Source: Micromonospora parva (lineage in GTDB: Bacteria; Actinomycetota; Actinomycetes; Mycobacteriales; Micromonosporaceae). From it: a stretch of 64,000 nt of DNA. The stretch spans positions 124,001 through 188,000 of the forward strand of contig NZ_JNZS01000004.1 in assembly GCF_000718515.1 (NCBI RefSeq), read 5' to 3'. Within the stretch, counting starts at the first letter, position 1; the number at the start of each line of letters is the position of its first letter. This document shows, in pieces, positions 1 to 8,615 of this stretch. Below the pieces are notes generated by a model that searched no databases, had not been told where the DNA came from, and saw nothing but the letters and a program-made list of their open reading frames with translations. A program made the translations under genes and the position numbers.

Positions 1-1
1 G

Positions 2-1276
2 CCGCAACTGGTGCTCAGCGTGACGGTGCCGCTGGCGGTGCTGGCCCGGGTCGTCTTCGCCGACTGGAGCTCGGCGGTGATCATCGCGCTGACGCTGCCG
101 CTGATCCCGGTCTTCGGAGCGCTGCTCGGCTGGCAGGCGCAGGCCGCCACCGAACGGCAGTGGCGGCGGCTCGCGCTGCTCGGCGGGCACTTCCTGGACA
201 TGGTGGCCGGGCTGCCCACGCTGCGGGCGTTCGGACGGGCCAGGGCACAGACCGATGTGGTACGCCGGATGGCCGACGGTCACCGCGTCGCCACCATGAA
301 GACGCTGCGGATCGCCTTCCTCTCCGCGCTGGTGCTGGAACTGGTCGCCACCCTCTCGGTGGCGCTGGTGGCGGTGCCGGTCGGCATCCGCCTGCTCGGC
401 GGTGGGCTGGCCCTGCAGACCGCGCTGCTGGTGCTGCTGCTGACCCCGGAGGCGTACCTGCCGCTGCGGGCCGCCGGTAGCCGCTTCCACGCCAGCATGG
501 AGGGGCTGACCGCGCTGGACGAGGCGTTGACGCTCTCCGCCGCACCCGCCACGCCTCGGGCCGCCGAAGGCGCCGCCACCCCGGACGCGCGGGCCGAGAT
601 CCGGTTCGAGGCGGTGACAGTGGCGTACGAGCGGACCACCGCGCTGCGCGACGTGACACTGACCATCCGGCCCGGCGAGCGGATCGCCATCATCGGGCCC
701 AGCGGCGCCGGCAAGAGCACACTGCTCGGCCTGCTGCTCGGCTTCGTGGCACCGACCAGCGGCCGGATCACCGTGGACGGGGTCGATTTCGCCACCGTCG
801 ACACCGACGCCTGGCGCCGGCAACTCGCCTGGGTGCCGCAGCGGGCGCACCTCTTCGCCGCCTCGCTGGCCGACAACATCCGCCTCGGCGCGGCGGACAC
901 CCCGGCCGACGTACTCGCCGCCGCGGTGCACGACGCCGCCCTGGACGACGTGGTGGCCGGCCTGCCCGACGGCCTGGACACCGTGCTCGGTGAGCGCGGT
1001 CATGGGTTGTCCAGCGGGCAGCGGCAGCGGGTGGCACTGGCCCGGGCGTTCCTCCGGGCCGCCCCGGTGGTGCTGCTCGACGAACCCACCGCCCGGCTCG
1101 ACACCGCGGCCGAGGCGGTGGTGCTCGACGCCACCCGTCGCCTGGTCGCCGGGCGGACCGCAGTGCTGGTCGCGCACCGACCGGCGTTGCTGGCCGACGC
1201 CGACCGGATCCTGCGCGTCGAGGACGGTCGGGTCACCGAGTTGACGCCCGAGCCGACCGGGAAGGTCACCCGATGA
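2..1276 (+). CDS. cydD: Thiol reductant ABC exporter subunit CydD (5' end missing)
   Basis: This is one half of the heterodimeric CydDC exporter, which in other bacteria moves cysteine or glutathione out of the cytoplasm and is needed to assemble cytochrome bd oxidase. The reading frame is open from base 2, so the N-terminal membrane helices lie outside the window. What remains is the end of the transmembrane domain followed by a full nucleotide-binding domain with Walker A GPSGAGKST, signature LSSGQRQR and Walker B VVLLDEPTARLD. It overlaps cydC by ATGA (bases 1273-1276), so the two are translationally coupled. The cydAB genes that usually precede cydDC are not in view. The assignment as CydD rather than another exporter rests on the pairing with cydC. 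Confidence 0.9.
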   Translation, partial: PQLVLSVTVPLAVLARVVFADWSSAVIIALTLPLIPVFGALLGWQAQAATERQWRRLALLGGHFLDMVAGLPTLRAFGRARAQTDVVRRMADGHRVATMKTLRIAFLSALVLELVATLSVALVAVPVGIRLLGGGLALQTALLVLLLTPEAYLPLRAAGSRFHASMEGLTALDEALTLSAAPATPRAAEGAATPDARAEIRFEAVTVAYERTTALRDVTLTIRPGERIAIIGPSGAGKSTLLGLLLGFVAPTSGRITVDGVDFATVDTDAWRRQLAWVPQRAHLFAASLADNIRLGAADTPADVLAAAVHDAALDDVVAGLPDGLDTVLGERGHGLSSGQRQRVALARAFLRAAPVVLLDEPTARLDTAAEAVVLDATRRLVAGRTAVLVAHRPALLADADRILRVEDGRVTELTPEPTGKVTR

Positions 1277-3063
1277 GCGGGCAACGCGAGCCGGCGGCAA
1301 CAACCGGGCCGGCCTCGACCGGCCGGGTCGCCGCCGAGCGGGCCGTGCTGCGACTGGCCCGACCGTACTTGGGTCGGCTCGTCGGGGCCGGGCTGCTGGC
1401 AGCCGCCACCGAGTTCGTCGGGCTCGCCCTGATGGCCACCGCCACCTGGCTGCTGATGAGTGCCGCCGGTCAACCTCCGCTGGACCGGCTCACCGTGGCG
1501 ATCGTCGCGGTCCGGGCGCTGGCCATCAGCCGGGGGGTGTTCCGCTACACCGAACGGCTCGCCGGCCACGACGCGGTGCTCCGCATGATCACCGACGTCC
1601 GGGCCCGGGTCTTCGCCACCCTGGCGGCCCGCCGAGGTGCCACGCATCGCTCGGGGGACGTGCTGAGCCGCCTGGTCTCCGACGTGGAGGCCGTCCAGGA
1701 CCTGTTGCTGCGGGTGCTGGTCCCCGCCTCGGCGGCGGCGGTGGTCGGTGTGCTGGCGGTCGCCGTGGCGGCGCTGATCTCCGTACCGGCCGCCGGCGCG
1801 CTCACCGTCGGGCTGCTGGTCGCCGGGGTGGCGCTGCCCGCGCTGGCCACCGCTGTCACCCGCCGCAGCGCGGCCGAGGTGGCCCCGCTGCGGGGCGCAC
1901 TGGCCACGGATGCGATCGACCTCACCCACGGTGCCGCCGACCTGGCCGCGTTCGGGGCGACCGAGGGCGCGCTGCGCGCGGCCGAACAACGCGCCCACCG
2001 GCTGGCCCGACTGGAACGTCGGCTGGCCGCCACCGGTTTCGCTGTGGACGCGGCCGGCGTGCTCACCGCCGGCGCGACCGCCGCGGCGGTGGTGCTTGCC
2101 GCGCTCGCCGCCGACGTGTCGGGGGTGCTGGTGGGTGTCCTGGCCGTCGGCGCGCTGGCCGCCGTCGAGGTGACGCTGGCGCTGGTCACGGCGGCCCGGC
2201 AGTGGACGCAGCTGCGGCCCGGCCTGACGCGGGTGGCCGACCTGCTCGACGCGGAGCCGCCGACCGCGCCGCCCGCGACCGGTCGTACCGACCTGGCCGG
2301 CCCGCACGAGTTGCGCTTCGTCGACGTGACGGTGCGGTACCGGGCCGGCGCGGCGCCCGCGTTGGACGGGGTCAGCCTGGACCTGCCGGCGGGACGCCGG
2401 ATCGCGGTCGTCGGCCCGAGTGGCGCCGGCAAGAGCACACTGGCCGCAGTGCTGACCGGCACCGTCCGGCCCGCGTCCGGCCGGGTCACACTCGACGGTC
2501 ACGACCTTTCGGCGTACGCCGAGGAGGCGCTTCCCCGCGCGGTCGGCGGGCTGCTGGCCGAGGCGTACGTCTTCCACGCCACGGTGCGGGAGAATCTGCT
2601 GCTCGGGCGGCCCGCAGCGGGCGAGGAGGAGCTGATCGCCGCCACCGCCGCCGCCGGTCTGCTGGACTGGGTCCAGGCCCAGCCGGCCGGCTGGGACACA
2701 GTGGTCGGCGAGGAGGGCGGGCAGCTCTCCGGTGGGCAGCGGCAGCGGCTGGCGCTCGCCCGGGCCCTGCTCGCCGCGCCGGCGGTGCTGGTGCTCGACG
2801 AGCCCACCGAGGGTCTGGACCCGACCGCCGCGGACGCGGTGCTCGCGTCCGCCCTCGCCTTCACCCCCGCCGGGCACTCGGTGCTGCTGATCACCCACCG
2901 GCTCAGCGGGCTGGCCGAGCTGGACGAGATCGTGGTTCTCGACGGCGGCCGGGTGATCCAGCGCGGTCGACACGCCGAACTGGTGGCCGCCCCGGGCTGG
3001 TACCGGGACCAGTGGCTGCTGCAGACCGCCGCCGAACGCGGATACCTGGCGCTCGCCCCCTGA
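1273..3063 (+). CDS. cydC: Thiol reductant ABC exporter subunit CydC
   Basis: The 596-residue partner of CydD is a half transporter of typical length. Residues about 30-320 form the six-helix membrane domain. The C-terminal ATPase has Walker A GPSGAGKST at 381-389, signature LSGGQRQR from 485, and Walker B VLVLDEPTEGLD followed by the H-loop LLITHR. The ATG overlaps the cydD stop (ATGA). The known family role is export of reduced thiols to the cell exterior to support cytochrome bd maturation. No regulator lies beside it. A stretch of about 70 bases separates it from the next gene, which appears to have its own promoter. Confidence 0.92.
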   Translation: MSGQREPAATTGPASTGRVAAERAVLRLARPYLGRLVGAGLLAAATEFVGLALMATATWLLMSAAGQPPLDRLTVAIVAVRALAISRGVFRYTERLAGHDAVLRMITDVRARVFATLAARRGATHRSGDVLSRLVSDVEAVQDLLLRVLVPASAAAVVGVLAVAVAALISVPAAGALTVGLLVAGVALPALATAVTRRSAAEVAPLRGALATDAIDLTHGAADLAAFGATEGALRAAEQRAHRLARLERRLAATGFAVDAAGVLTAGATAAAVVLAALAADVSGVLVGVLAVGALAAVEVTLALVTAARQWTQLRPGLTRVADLLDAEPPTAPPATGRTDLAGPHELRFVDVTVRYRAGAAPALDGVSLDLPAGRRIAVVGPSGAGKSTLAAVLTGTVRPASGRVTLDGHDLSAYAEEALPRAVGGLLAEAYVFHATVRENLLLGRPAAGEEELIAATAAAGLLDWVQAQPAGWDTVVGEEGGQLSGGQRQRLALARALLAAPAVLVLDEPTEGLDPTAADAVLASALAFTPAGHSVLLITHRLSGLAELDEIVVLDGGRVIQRGRHAELVAAPGWYRDQWLLQTAAERGYLALAP

Positions 3064-3131
3064 CCCGGCTCCGGGGCGGACCAGGGTTCTCCCGGACGTC
3101 GACGCGCCGGGCTCCGTGGCAGGGTGGTGCC

Positions 3132-3803
3132 ATGGCGCGGGGTGAGGACGTGATGGTCGACGAGCACCTGCGGGAGCTTGCCGCCCGGTTGCAGGGGCCG
3201 GCGCGACTCAAGTCCGGCCTGCTGACCGAGGCCCGGCACGGGCTGCTGGACGCCGTCGAGGCGTACCGGGAGAGCGGGATGCCACCGACCGAGGCGCAGC
3301 GCCGGGCGGTGGTCGAGTTCGGCTCACCGGCGCAGCTGCTCCCCTCCTGGCAGGCCGAGCTGGCGGTGGGCGCCCTGCGCGGGCTCTCCCTGCGGATGCT
3401 GGCGATCGCCGGGGTGGGGGTCGTCGCCGGCGATCTGACCTGGCGCGGGTCGAGCTGGAGTGACGGGCCCCGCCCGCCGGCCGGGTATCTGCTGCTCGCC
3501 AGCTCGGTCGACTGGATCTGGATGAGCGCGTTGCTGCTCTCGGTGGCCGGTCTGCTGGCGGTCCGGGCGAGCGCGCGGCCGTCGCGGCCGGGCCTGGCCC
3601 TGGCGCAGCGTGCGGTGGGCACCGGCCTGACCGGCGTCCTGGTCCTCGGCATCGTGGCCGGCTCCGCGCTCTTCGCCTGGTCAATCGATCTCTTTGACGC
3701 GGCGCTGCACTGGCCCCCGATGATCATCGGGTTGGTGTTGGTGGGCGGCGGTTACTTCTCGCTGACCCGGGCGGCGCGCGGCTGGCTGCTGGCCACCCGC
3801 TGA
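3132..3803 (+). CDS. Membrane protein with permease-prefix-like N-terminus, PadR-associated
   Basis: The 223-residue protein has two parts. Residues 1-75 are a soluble helical segment (DEHLRELAARLQ, later EAQRRAVVEFGSPAQL) resembling the permease prefix domain found next to PadR regulators in actinobacteria. Residues 80-223 hold about four membrane helices. The ATG at 3132 was chosen because the frame extends far upstream only through cydC shadow sequence, and because a CAGGGT -10-like box (3120-3125) sits exactly six bases before the ATG, as in leaderless actinobacterial genes. It converges with the padR-type gene, leaving a 22-base gap. The likely role is a small integral membrane protein controlled with or by that regulator; the substrate is unknown. 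Confidence 0.7.
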   Translation: MARGEDVMVDEHLRELAARLQGPARLKSGLLTEARHGLLDAVEAYRESGMPPTEAQRRAVVEFGSPAQLLPSWQAELAVGALRGLSLRMLAIAGVGVVAGDLTWRGSSWSDGPRPPAGYLLLASSVDWIWMSALLLSVAGLLAVRASARPSRPGLALAQRAVGTGLTGVLVLGIVAGSALFAWSIDLFDAALHWPPMIIGLVLVGGGYFSLTRAARGWLLATR

Positions 3804-3825
3804 TCGGCGTCCGGACCGGAGCGGG

Positions 3826-4164
3826 TCAGGACGGGGTGGGCGGGCTTTCGGGGTCGAGGAACCGGCCGACTGTCAGTTGGAACTCGCGCCACCCGGCGCG
3901 CTCCCCGGCCAGCGCCCGCCGGCCCGAGTCGGTGAGCTGGTACGTCCGGCGTTCCCGGCCGCTGACCGTGCTCCAGGTGCTCGCCACGTGCCCGGCGCGT
4001 TCCAGCCGGCGCAGCGCCGGATAGATGGTGCCGGTGGGTAGGTCAAGGCTGCCGTCGCTGCGGGCCCGCAGCGCCTCGATGATCGCGTAGCCGTGCAGCG
4101 CGCCCTGTTCGAGCACGGCGAGCAGCAGAGCGTCGAGATGGCCGTGCAGCGCCTGGGCCTTCAT
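3826..4164 (-). CDS. PadR family transcriptional regulator
   Basis: This 112-residue winged-helix protein shows the PadR pattern: an N-terminal LLLAVLEQGALHGYAIIEAL, then GSLDLPTGTIYPALRRLE in the recognition region and the wing RRTYQLTDSGRRAL. Small PadR proteins are usually dimeric repressors of adjacent membrane or efflux genes. It converges on the membrane protein at 3132-3803, the gene type PadR proteins of this size commonly accompany. A perfect 12-base palindrome touches its start codon and overlaps the likely core promoter, which suggests autoregulation. The ligand is unknown. Confidence 0.88.
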   Translation of the reverse strand: MKAQALHGHLDALLLAVLEQGALHGYAIIEALRARSDGSLDLPTGTIYPALRRLERAGHVASTWSTVSGRERRTYQLTDSGRRALAGERAGWREFQLTVGRFLDPESPPTPS

Positions 4165-4176
4165 GCGTAGCTACGC
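4165..4176. promoter_or_regulatory. Perfect 12-bp palindrome at the padR start, candidate operator
   Basis: The sequence GCGTAGCTACGC is a perfect palindrome directly adjoining the PadR start codon. On the minus strand a TAGCGT box lies eight bases before the ATG, so the palindrome would cover the core promoter of a leaderless transcript. Autoregulatory binding by the PadR protein is an inference. Confidence 0.45.
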
Positions 4177-4354
4177 TACTTGTCGGACGGCCGCTTCGCC
4201 AGCGGTGACCACCAGCAGGTCGGACCCGTGCGCCGAGCGGCCACCGGGGTGCGGGCATCGGCCACCCAGGGCCGCCGACTAGGGTATGTGCCCAGAGTCA
4301 CTCGCCGGTCGGAGACCCCGGTGGGTGGGCAACCCGAAGCACACGGAGGTCAGC

Positions 4355-5296
4355 GTGGCCCGCCAGTCGCCCCAACGGCCCGACGCCGACGAGCCCGAGC
4401 TCGACGACACCACCGGCGCGGCCCAGCCAGACGAGACCGAGGAGACCGACCGCCCGTCGGCGTCGATCGACCGTTCGCTCTGGGACGAGCTGCGCATCGA
4501 CCCAGTGGAGATCGCGCTGCCCGCCGGCACCGGCTTCACGCTGCGGGCGTACCGGCCGGCCAGCTCGCTGACCCCGACCGACGTGACCGAGCGCGACCAG
4601 GACGACCCGTTCCTCGCCCGCCGCCAGGCGGTCGAAGAGGAGGAGGACGACGAGACCGTCGTCATCCTCGACGAGGAGCTGGCCCAGGAGTTCGCCGCCG
4701 AGGACGACGACGAGGACGCCACGCGCCGTCGGCGGGACGGCGCCGCCGCTGACACCGACACCGACACCGAAGAAGACTCGGACGAGGCCGTCGCGGACGA
4801 GGAGAACGACGAGGAGGTGCCGGTCTTCCTCAGCCACCAGGGCAAGCTGCTGCTGTTCAAGACCCCCGAGTCGCTGGTCAGTTTCATCCGATCCGGTGCG
4901 CCCAACGATCTGTCCCAACTGGACAGCTGGAATGAATTGTCCGAACGGGTGGAGCCGGCAGATATCGCGCCGCTCGACGAGGACACCTACGAACTCGACC
5001 TGGTCGTGGAGAACCTGCGCGGCGGGCACGACACGTGGGATTCGACCCTGCTGATCGAGGCCGGCGAGGTCGCGCGTGACCTCTCGTACGCATTGCGGCT
5101 GCCTGCGGTACTCGACATGCTCTCCGCCGGCTCCAGCCTCGACGACCTGGACGAGGCGCTGCGCGCCACGGCCAATGGTGGGATCGGCGCGTTCATGGGT
5201 CGCCGACGGCTGAAGAAGATCGGCGCGCAGACCGCGAGTTTGGGTTGGCGCACCATTGTCGGCAAGATCTCTGCGGTGGTGGACTGGCGCGACTGA
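4355..5296 (+). CDS. Conserved acidic protein of unknown function
   Basis: The 313-residue protein starts at GTG 4355, preceded by GGAGG five bases upstream; an upstream in-frame ATG at 4286 directly follows a TAGGGT box and lacks a ribosome site. Residues 1-160 are strongly acidic and low in complexity, including alternating TD pairs and long E/D runs. Residues 160-313 look folded: VPVFLSHQGKLLLFKTPESL, then a region rich in L and D, ending in a basic GRRRLKKIG segment and VVDWRD. Similar actinobacterial proteins are sometimes labelled primosomal protein or DNA primase, but I see no zinc-ribbon or Toprim motif to support that. It is followed after 63 bases by the 806-aa gene in the same direction. 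Confidence 0.65.
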   Translation: MARQSPQRPDADEPELDDTTGAAQPDETEETDRPSASIDRSLWDELRIDPVEIALPAGTGFTLRAYRPASSLTPTDVTERDQDDPFLARRQAVEEEEDDETVVILDEELAQEFAAEDDDEDATRRRRDGAAADTDTDTEEDSDEAVADEENDEEVPVFLSHQGKLLLFKTPESLVSFIRSGAPNDLSQLDSWNELSERVEPADIAPLDEDTYELDLVVENLRGGHDTWDSTLLIEAGEVARDLSYALRLPAVLDMLSAGSSLDDLDEALRATANGGIGAFMGRRRLKKIGAQTASLGWRTIVGKISAVVDWRD

Positions 5297-5359
5297 CCCG
5301 TACCGGGGAGCATCAGTTGCTGGCAGAGGAAAGACCTGTCCCGGGAGGAGGACGACGCC

Positions 5360-7780
5360 GTGGCGCTCGTGCGCGTTTACTGCGGTCTGGCCTCGGCGGA
5401 TCCGGCTGACCGACCGGCCTCCGCCGGCTCGACGCTGACGTCCGCTGTGGTCGACGACGCAGGCCGTCTGCTGCATGTCTGCGAGATCAGCGATGACGCC
5501 GCTGGCTACGCCCAGCTCGTCGCGCTGCTCGTGGAGCGGTCGGGCGGGCCGAGCGGTGCGGCCATCGCCGCCGACAGCGACGACCACACGGTCACCTCGC
5601 TGCTGAGCGCGGCCGGGCGACCCCTGGCGATCGCCGACGACGACTCGGTGGACGACTTCGCCGAGCGGTTCGCCGATGACGACTCCCTGGAGGAGATGCA
5701 GTCGCCTCCGGCCGAACGACGGGCGGTCGGCCTGGCCCGCGCGTTGCAGGCGGGGGCGCTCTCCGCCGTCACCCTGCCGGCACCCCGGGACCTCGCCGGC
5801 TACAAGCAGGTGCTCTCGGCGCATGCCGCGCTGGCCAGTGGTCGGCACTCCGCCGCCGTGGCGCTGCGCGAGGTTCTGCGGGAGCTCTACCCGGCGGCCC
5901 TGCGCGCCTACCCGGACCCGGCCGAGCCGGTCTCGCTGGCCGTGCTGGACGCGCTGCCCGAGCCGGGCATGCTCGGCGGCACCGTCGCCCGGGGCCGCGA
6001 GGTGTCGGTCGCGGCGGATGCCATCGCGGCGCACCTGGCCGCCGACGGGGTCGCCGACGCCGATGAGATCAACGAAGCGGTCACCGCCCTACGGGTCGCC
6101 ATCTCCGAGACCCCCCGACGCGCCGCGGTCAACCGGGCCCTCACGTCCGCGGTGGCCGAGACGGTCCGCCAGGCCGTCGCCTCCGTCCGGGCGTGCGACG
6201 CCGGGTGCGAGGCGTTGGTCAGCGCGCTCAGCTCACGGGTCAGCACTCCGGTTCAGGCACCCGGCCGCCGGGCCGCCGCCCGTCGTGGCGAGTCCGTCGG
6301 TGAGCTGACCGGCCTGGCGGGCACCAACGCCGCCTTGACCGGCCTCTCCGGCGCCAACGCCGGGCTGCGGTCGGTCCGACCCACCCCGGCAGCCGCCGAT
6401 CCGGCACCCGCCGGGCGGCGCAGCCGCCCTGAGCCGATCCCCGGTAACGCGCCGCTGGCGTCGCCCCGCCCGCTCGGGCCACCACCAGTCGCCCCGGCAC
6501 CGGTCACGCCCCCTCCGGTCGCCCCCGCGCCGATGGCTCCGGCGGCGATGGCTGGTTCGCCGTCACCCACGCTGCCCAGCCGCACCGAGTCGACCTCCAG
6601 CCGGATCGACGGCCCGACCAACCGACCGGTGTCCGCACCGCCGCCTCCGCCGCCCGGGATCACCCCGATCGCGCCGACACAGCGCGGCATGGTGCCTCCG
6701 GCCGAGGCCGGTGAGCCGTTCCGGCCGACGCTGACCACCGCCGCGATCAACAACGCGCGGGCCGAACGGCAGCGTACTGTCATTCCGCCCCGCCCCAAGA
6801 CCAACGGCGAGCCCCGGCCGAGCCACCTGCAACGGCCGGTCGACGAGCCACCCACCGGCGGCTTCAGCGCCACCGACCTCAGCATTCCGGTGCCGACCCC
6901 CCGGCCTGGCCAGGAGCCCGCGGCACCGCCCGGCTCCCGCGCCAACTGGCCGCTGGTCAACAACCCGGAGGACCCGGCCGACAGCTCACCGAACAACCCG
7001 GTGGCCTACCCGTACGGCGGAAGCCGCGGGGTGGACGCCCCGACCGACCCGGGCCGGGCCGACGGTCGCGTCACCCCGCCCTGGCTGGCGGACGACCTGC
7101 CACCGGAGCCGCCGATGCTGCGGTTGGTGGAGCCGCCGCCGCTGGCCGACCGGGCCCTGCGCGAAGGGCTCAACCCTGCCTCGGATCAGCACCTGGAGAC
7201 GCCGCCGCTGCGCCTGGTCGACCGCGAGCAGGCCGCCCGCAACGGCCGGGCGGGCGCCCGTACCGAGCGCGCCCCTGAGCACCGGCCGGCTCCCCCGGTC
7301 GAGCACCGGCCGCCTCCGATGGAGCACCGGCCGCCGCCGGTCGCCGACGAGGGCGACGGCGACCTGCTGATCTTCGCGCAGGCCAAGTCGGCCTGGTTCG
7401 TCGGGCACGCCGACGAGTCCGACCTGGACTGGTCGACCACCGCCGACACCGGCTGGCAGGCCGCGGAGCAGGCCGCCCGCCCGGCGGTGGGCGCCGAAAC
7501 CAACGCCGGGCTACCGAAGCGTGTGCCTCAGGCCAACCTGGTGCCGGGTTCCCCGCTGCGCGAGGAGCGCCCATTGCGGATAGTGCGTGATGCGGCAAGC
7601 CTCGCCGAGAACACGACCGGCTACTTCCGGGGTTGGCGTCGTGGTCAGGAGATCGGCGGTTTCGCGGTGGGCGGTCGGCCCGGTCGTGAGGCGGCCGGCG
7701 GCTGGGACTTCAGCCGCGACCACGGGGACCGCGACGATGACCGCGAGTACGAGTACCGGTCGGCGGGCTACCAGTCCTGA
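5360..7780 (+). CDS. Proline-rich protein with transposase-like N-terminus and CvnA-like C-terminal module
   Basis: The 806-residue protein starts at GTG 5360 with GGAGGAG nine bases upstream. Residues 1-300 look like an IS110-type DEDD transposase N-terminus (VRVYCGLASADP, later ALREVLRELYPAALRAYPDP and ALPEPGML), but this is a resemblance read by eye. Residues 300-660 are proline-rich and disordered, with EHRPAPPV / EHRPPPM repeats. The C-terminus (about residues 670-806) contains LLIFAQAKSAWF, TTADTGWQAAEQA and GLPKRVPQANLVPG, matching in order [25 protein letters not shown] and [14 protein letters not shown] in the CvnA sensor kinase encoded convergently at 9493-13164. That suggests both proteins dock on a common partner. 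No membrane segments are evident. It has no obvious terminal repeats, so it is not a mobile element as it stands. Confidence 0.6.
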   Translation: MALVRVYCGLASADPADRPASAGSTLTSAVVDDAGRLLHVCEISDDAAGYAQLVALLVERSGGPSGAAIAADSDDHTVTSLLSAAGRPLAIADDDSVDDFAERFADDDSLEEMQSPPAERRAVGLARALQAGALSAVTLPAPRDLAGYKQVLSAHAALASGRHSAAVALREVLRELYPAALRAYPDPAEPVSLAVLDALPEPGMLGGTVARGREVSVAADAIAAHLAADGVADADEINEAVTALRVAISETPRRAAVNRALTSAVAETVRQAVASVRACDAGCEALVSALSSRVSTPVQAPGRRAAARRGESVGELTGLAGTNAALTGLSGANAGLRSVRPTPAAADPAPAGRRSRPEPIPGNAPLASPRPLGPPPVAPAPVTPPPVAPAPMAPAAMAGSPSPTLPSRTESTSSRIDGPTNRPVSAPPPPPPGITPIAPTQRGMVPPAEAGEPFRPTLTTAAINNARAERQRTVIPPRPKTNGEPRPSHLQRPVDEPPTGGFSATDLSIPVPTPRPGQEPAAPPGSRANWPLVNNPEDPADSSPNNPVAYPYGGSRGVDAPTDPGRADGRVTPPWLADDLPPEPPMLRLVEPPPLADRALREGLNPASDQHLETPPLRLVDREQAARNGRAGARTERAPEHRPAPPVEHRPPPMEHRPPPVADEGDGDLLIFAQAKSAWFVGHADESDLDWSTTADTGWQAAEQAARPAVGAETNAGLPKRVPQANLVPGSPLREERPLRIVRDAASLAENTTGYFRGWRRGQEIGGFAVGGRPGREAAGGWDFSRDHGDRDDDREYEYRSAGYQS

Positions 7781-7794
7781 TCCTTGTCACCGTG

Positions 7795-7832
7795 CACAAG
7801 CGCCCTCAGTCAGCTGACTGAGGGCGCTTGTG
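7795..7832. terminator. 38-bp perfect palindrome, terminator-like hairpin
   Basis: The arms CACAAGCGCCCTCAGTCAG and CTGACTGAGGGCGCTTGTG meet without mismatch. The hairpin lies 14 bases after the 806-aa gene and before the end of the conservon, which runs the other way, so it could terminate both transcripts. There is no long T tract. The remaining bases to 8020 hold nothing I can recognise. Confidence 0.7.
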
Positions 7833-8020
7833 TGTCTGCCGGAGAACCCCGGACACGACGACGCCGCCTCCTCGACCACCGAAGACCCACGCGCCCTCAC
7901 AGGTGGGGGCGGAGAGCGTCCACGATCGTCAAGGAGGCGGCGGAGCGTACGGTGACGCGGCGGGCAGGGTGCTACGCCCGATGGCGGCCGGAGCCACCAC
8001 CGGGGCGTGCAGCGCCGCGA

Positions 8021-8614
8021 TCAGGCCGGGGCGACAGCGCGCGTACGGCGCATGGTCAGCACGTACTCGACCAGCGAGATCAGCACGTGCTTCGTCGACT
8101 CCCGGTTACGGGCGTCGCAGGCCACCACCGGCACGTCGCTCGAGATCGCCAAGGCGTCCCGGACGTCCTGCGGGTCGTGGTACTGCATCCCGTCGAAGCA
8201 GTTGATCGCCACCAGGTACGGCAGGCGTCGGTGCTCGAAGAAGTCGATCGCCGCGAAGCAGTCGGCCAGCCGGCGAGTGTCCACCAGCACGACCGCACCG
8301 ATCGCACCCCGCACCAGTTCGTCCCACATGAACCAGAAACGGGTCTGACCCGGCGTACCGAACAGGTACAGGATCAGGTCACGGTCGATCGAGATCCGGC
8401 CGAAGTCCATGGCCACCGTGGTCGTCGTCTTGCCCGGCACCTGCCGGGTGTCGTCGACGCCCACGCCAGCGGAGGTCATGATGGCCTCGGTGGTCAGCGG
8501 CGTGATCTCCGAGACCGAGCCGACCAGCGTCGTCTTGCCGACGCCGAATCCACCGGCGATAACGATCTTCGCCGACGTCACGCGGCCGCTCGGGTTCGGC
8601 GGGCGGTGCGACAT
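8021..8614 (-). CDS. cvnD: Conservon GTPase CvnD
   Basis: The last gene of the conservon encodes a 197-residue Ras-like small GTPase. It has Walker A GGFGVGKT at 21-28, the G3 motif FGTPGQ at 85-90 and NCFD at 138-141 in place of the canonical NKxD, all typical of actinobacterial CvnD proteins. These proteins work with CvnB (an MglB-like roadblock protein) downstream of a CvnA sensor kinase, near the membrane. I chose the ATG at 8614, which follows the cvnC stop by one base (TGACATG); an in-frame GTG at 8635 inside cvnC is possible but less likely, since family members begin about ten residues before SGRVTSAKIV. No cytochrome P450 gene follows, unlike in some Streptomyces conservons. Confidence 0.92.
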   Translation of the reverse strand: MSHRPPNPSGRVTSAKIVIAGGFGVGKTTLVGSVSEITPLTTEAIMTSAGVGVDDTRQVPGKTTTTVAMDFGRISIDRDLILYLFGTPGQTRFWFMWDELVRGAIGAVVLVDTRRLADCFAAIDFFEHRRLPYLVAINCFDGMQYHDPQDVRDALAISSDVPVVACDARNRESTKHVLISLVEYVLTMRRTRAVAPA

Positions 8615-8615
8615 G

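Noticed and set aside
1000..2973. 657-aa minus-strand frame opposite cydC
   Set aside because: Shadow of cydD/cydC, with low-complexity Q/G/R-rich translation.
4355..5296. Identification of the acidic protein as a DNA primase
   Set aside because: No zinc ribbon, Toprim or primase catalytic motifs are visible; only an annotation habit supports that name.
5360..7780. Treating the 806-aa gene as an active IS110 element
   Set aside because: It has no terminal repeats or target duplication, lacks the C-terminal transposase domain and ends in a module shared with CvnA.
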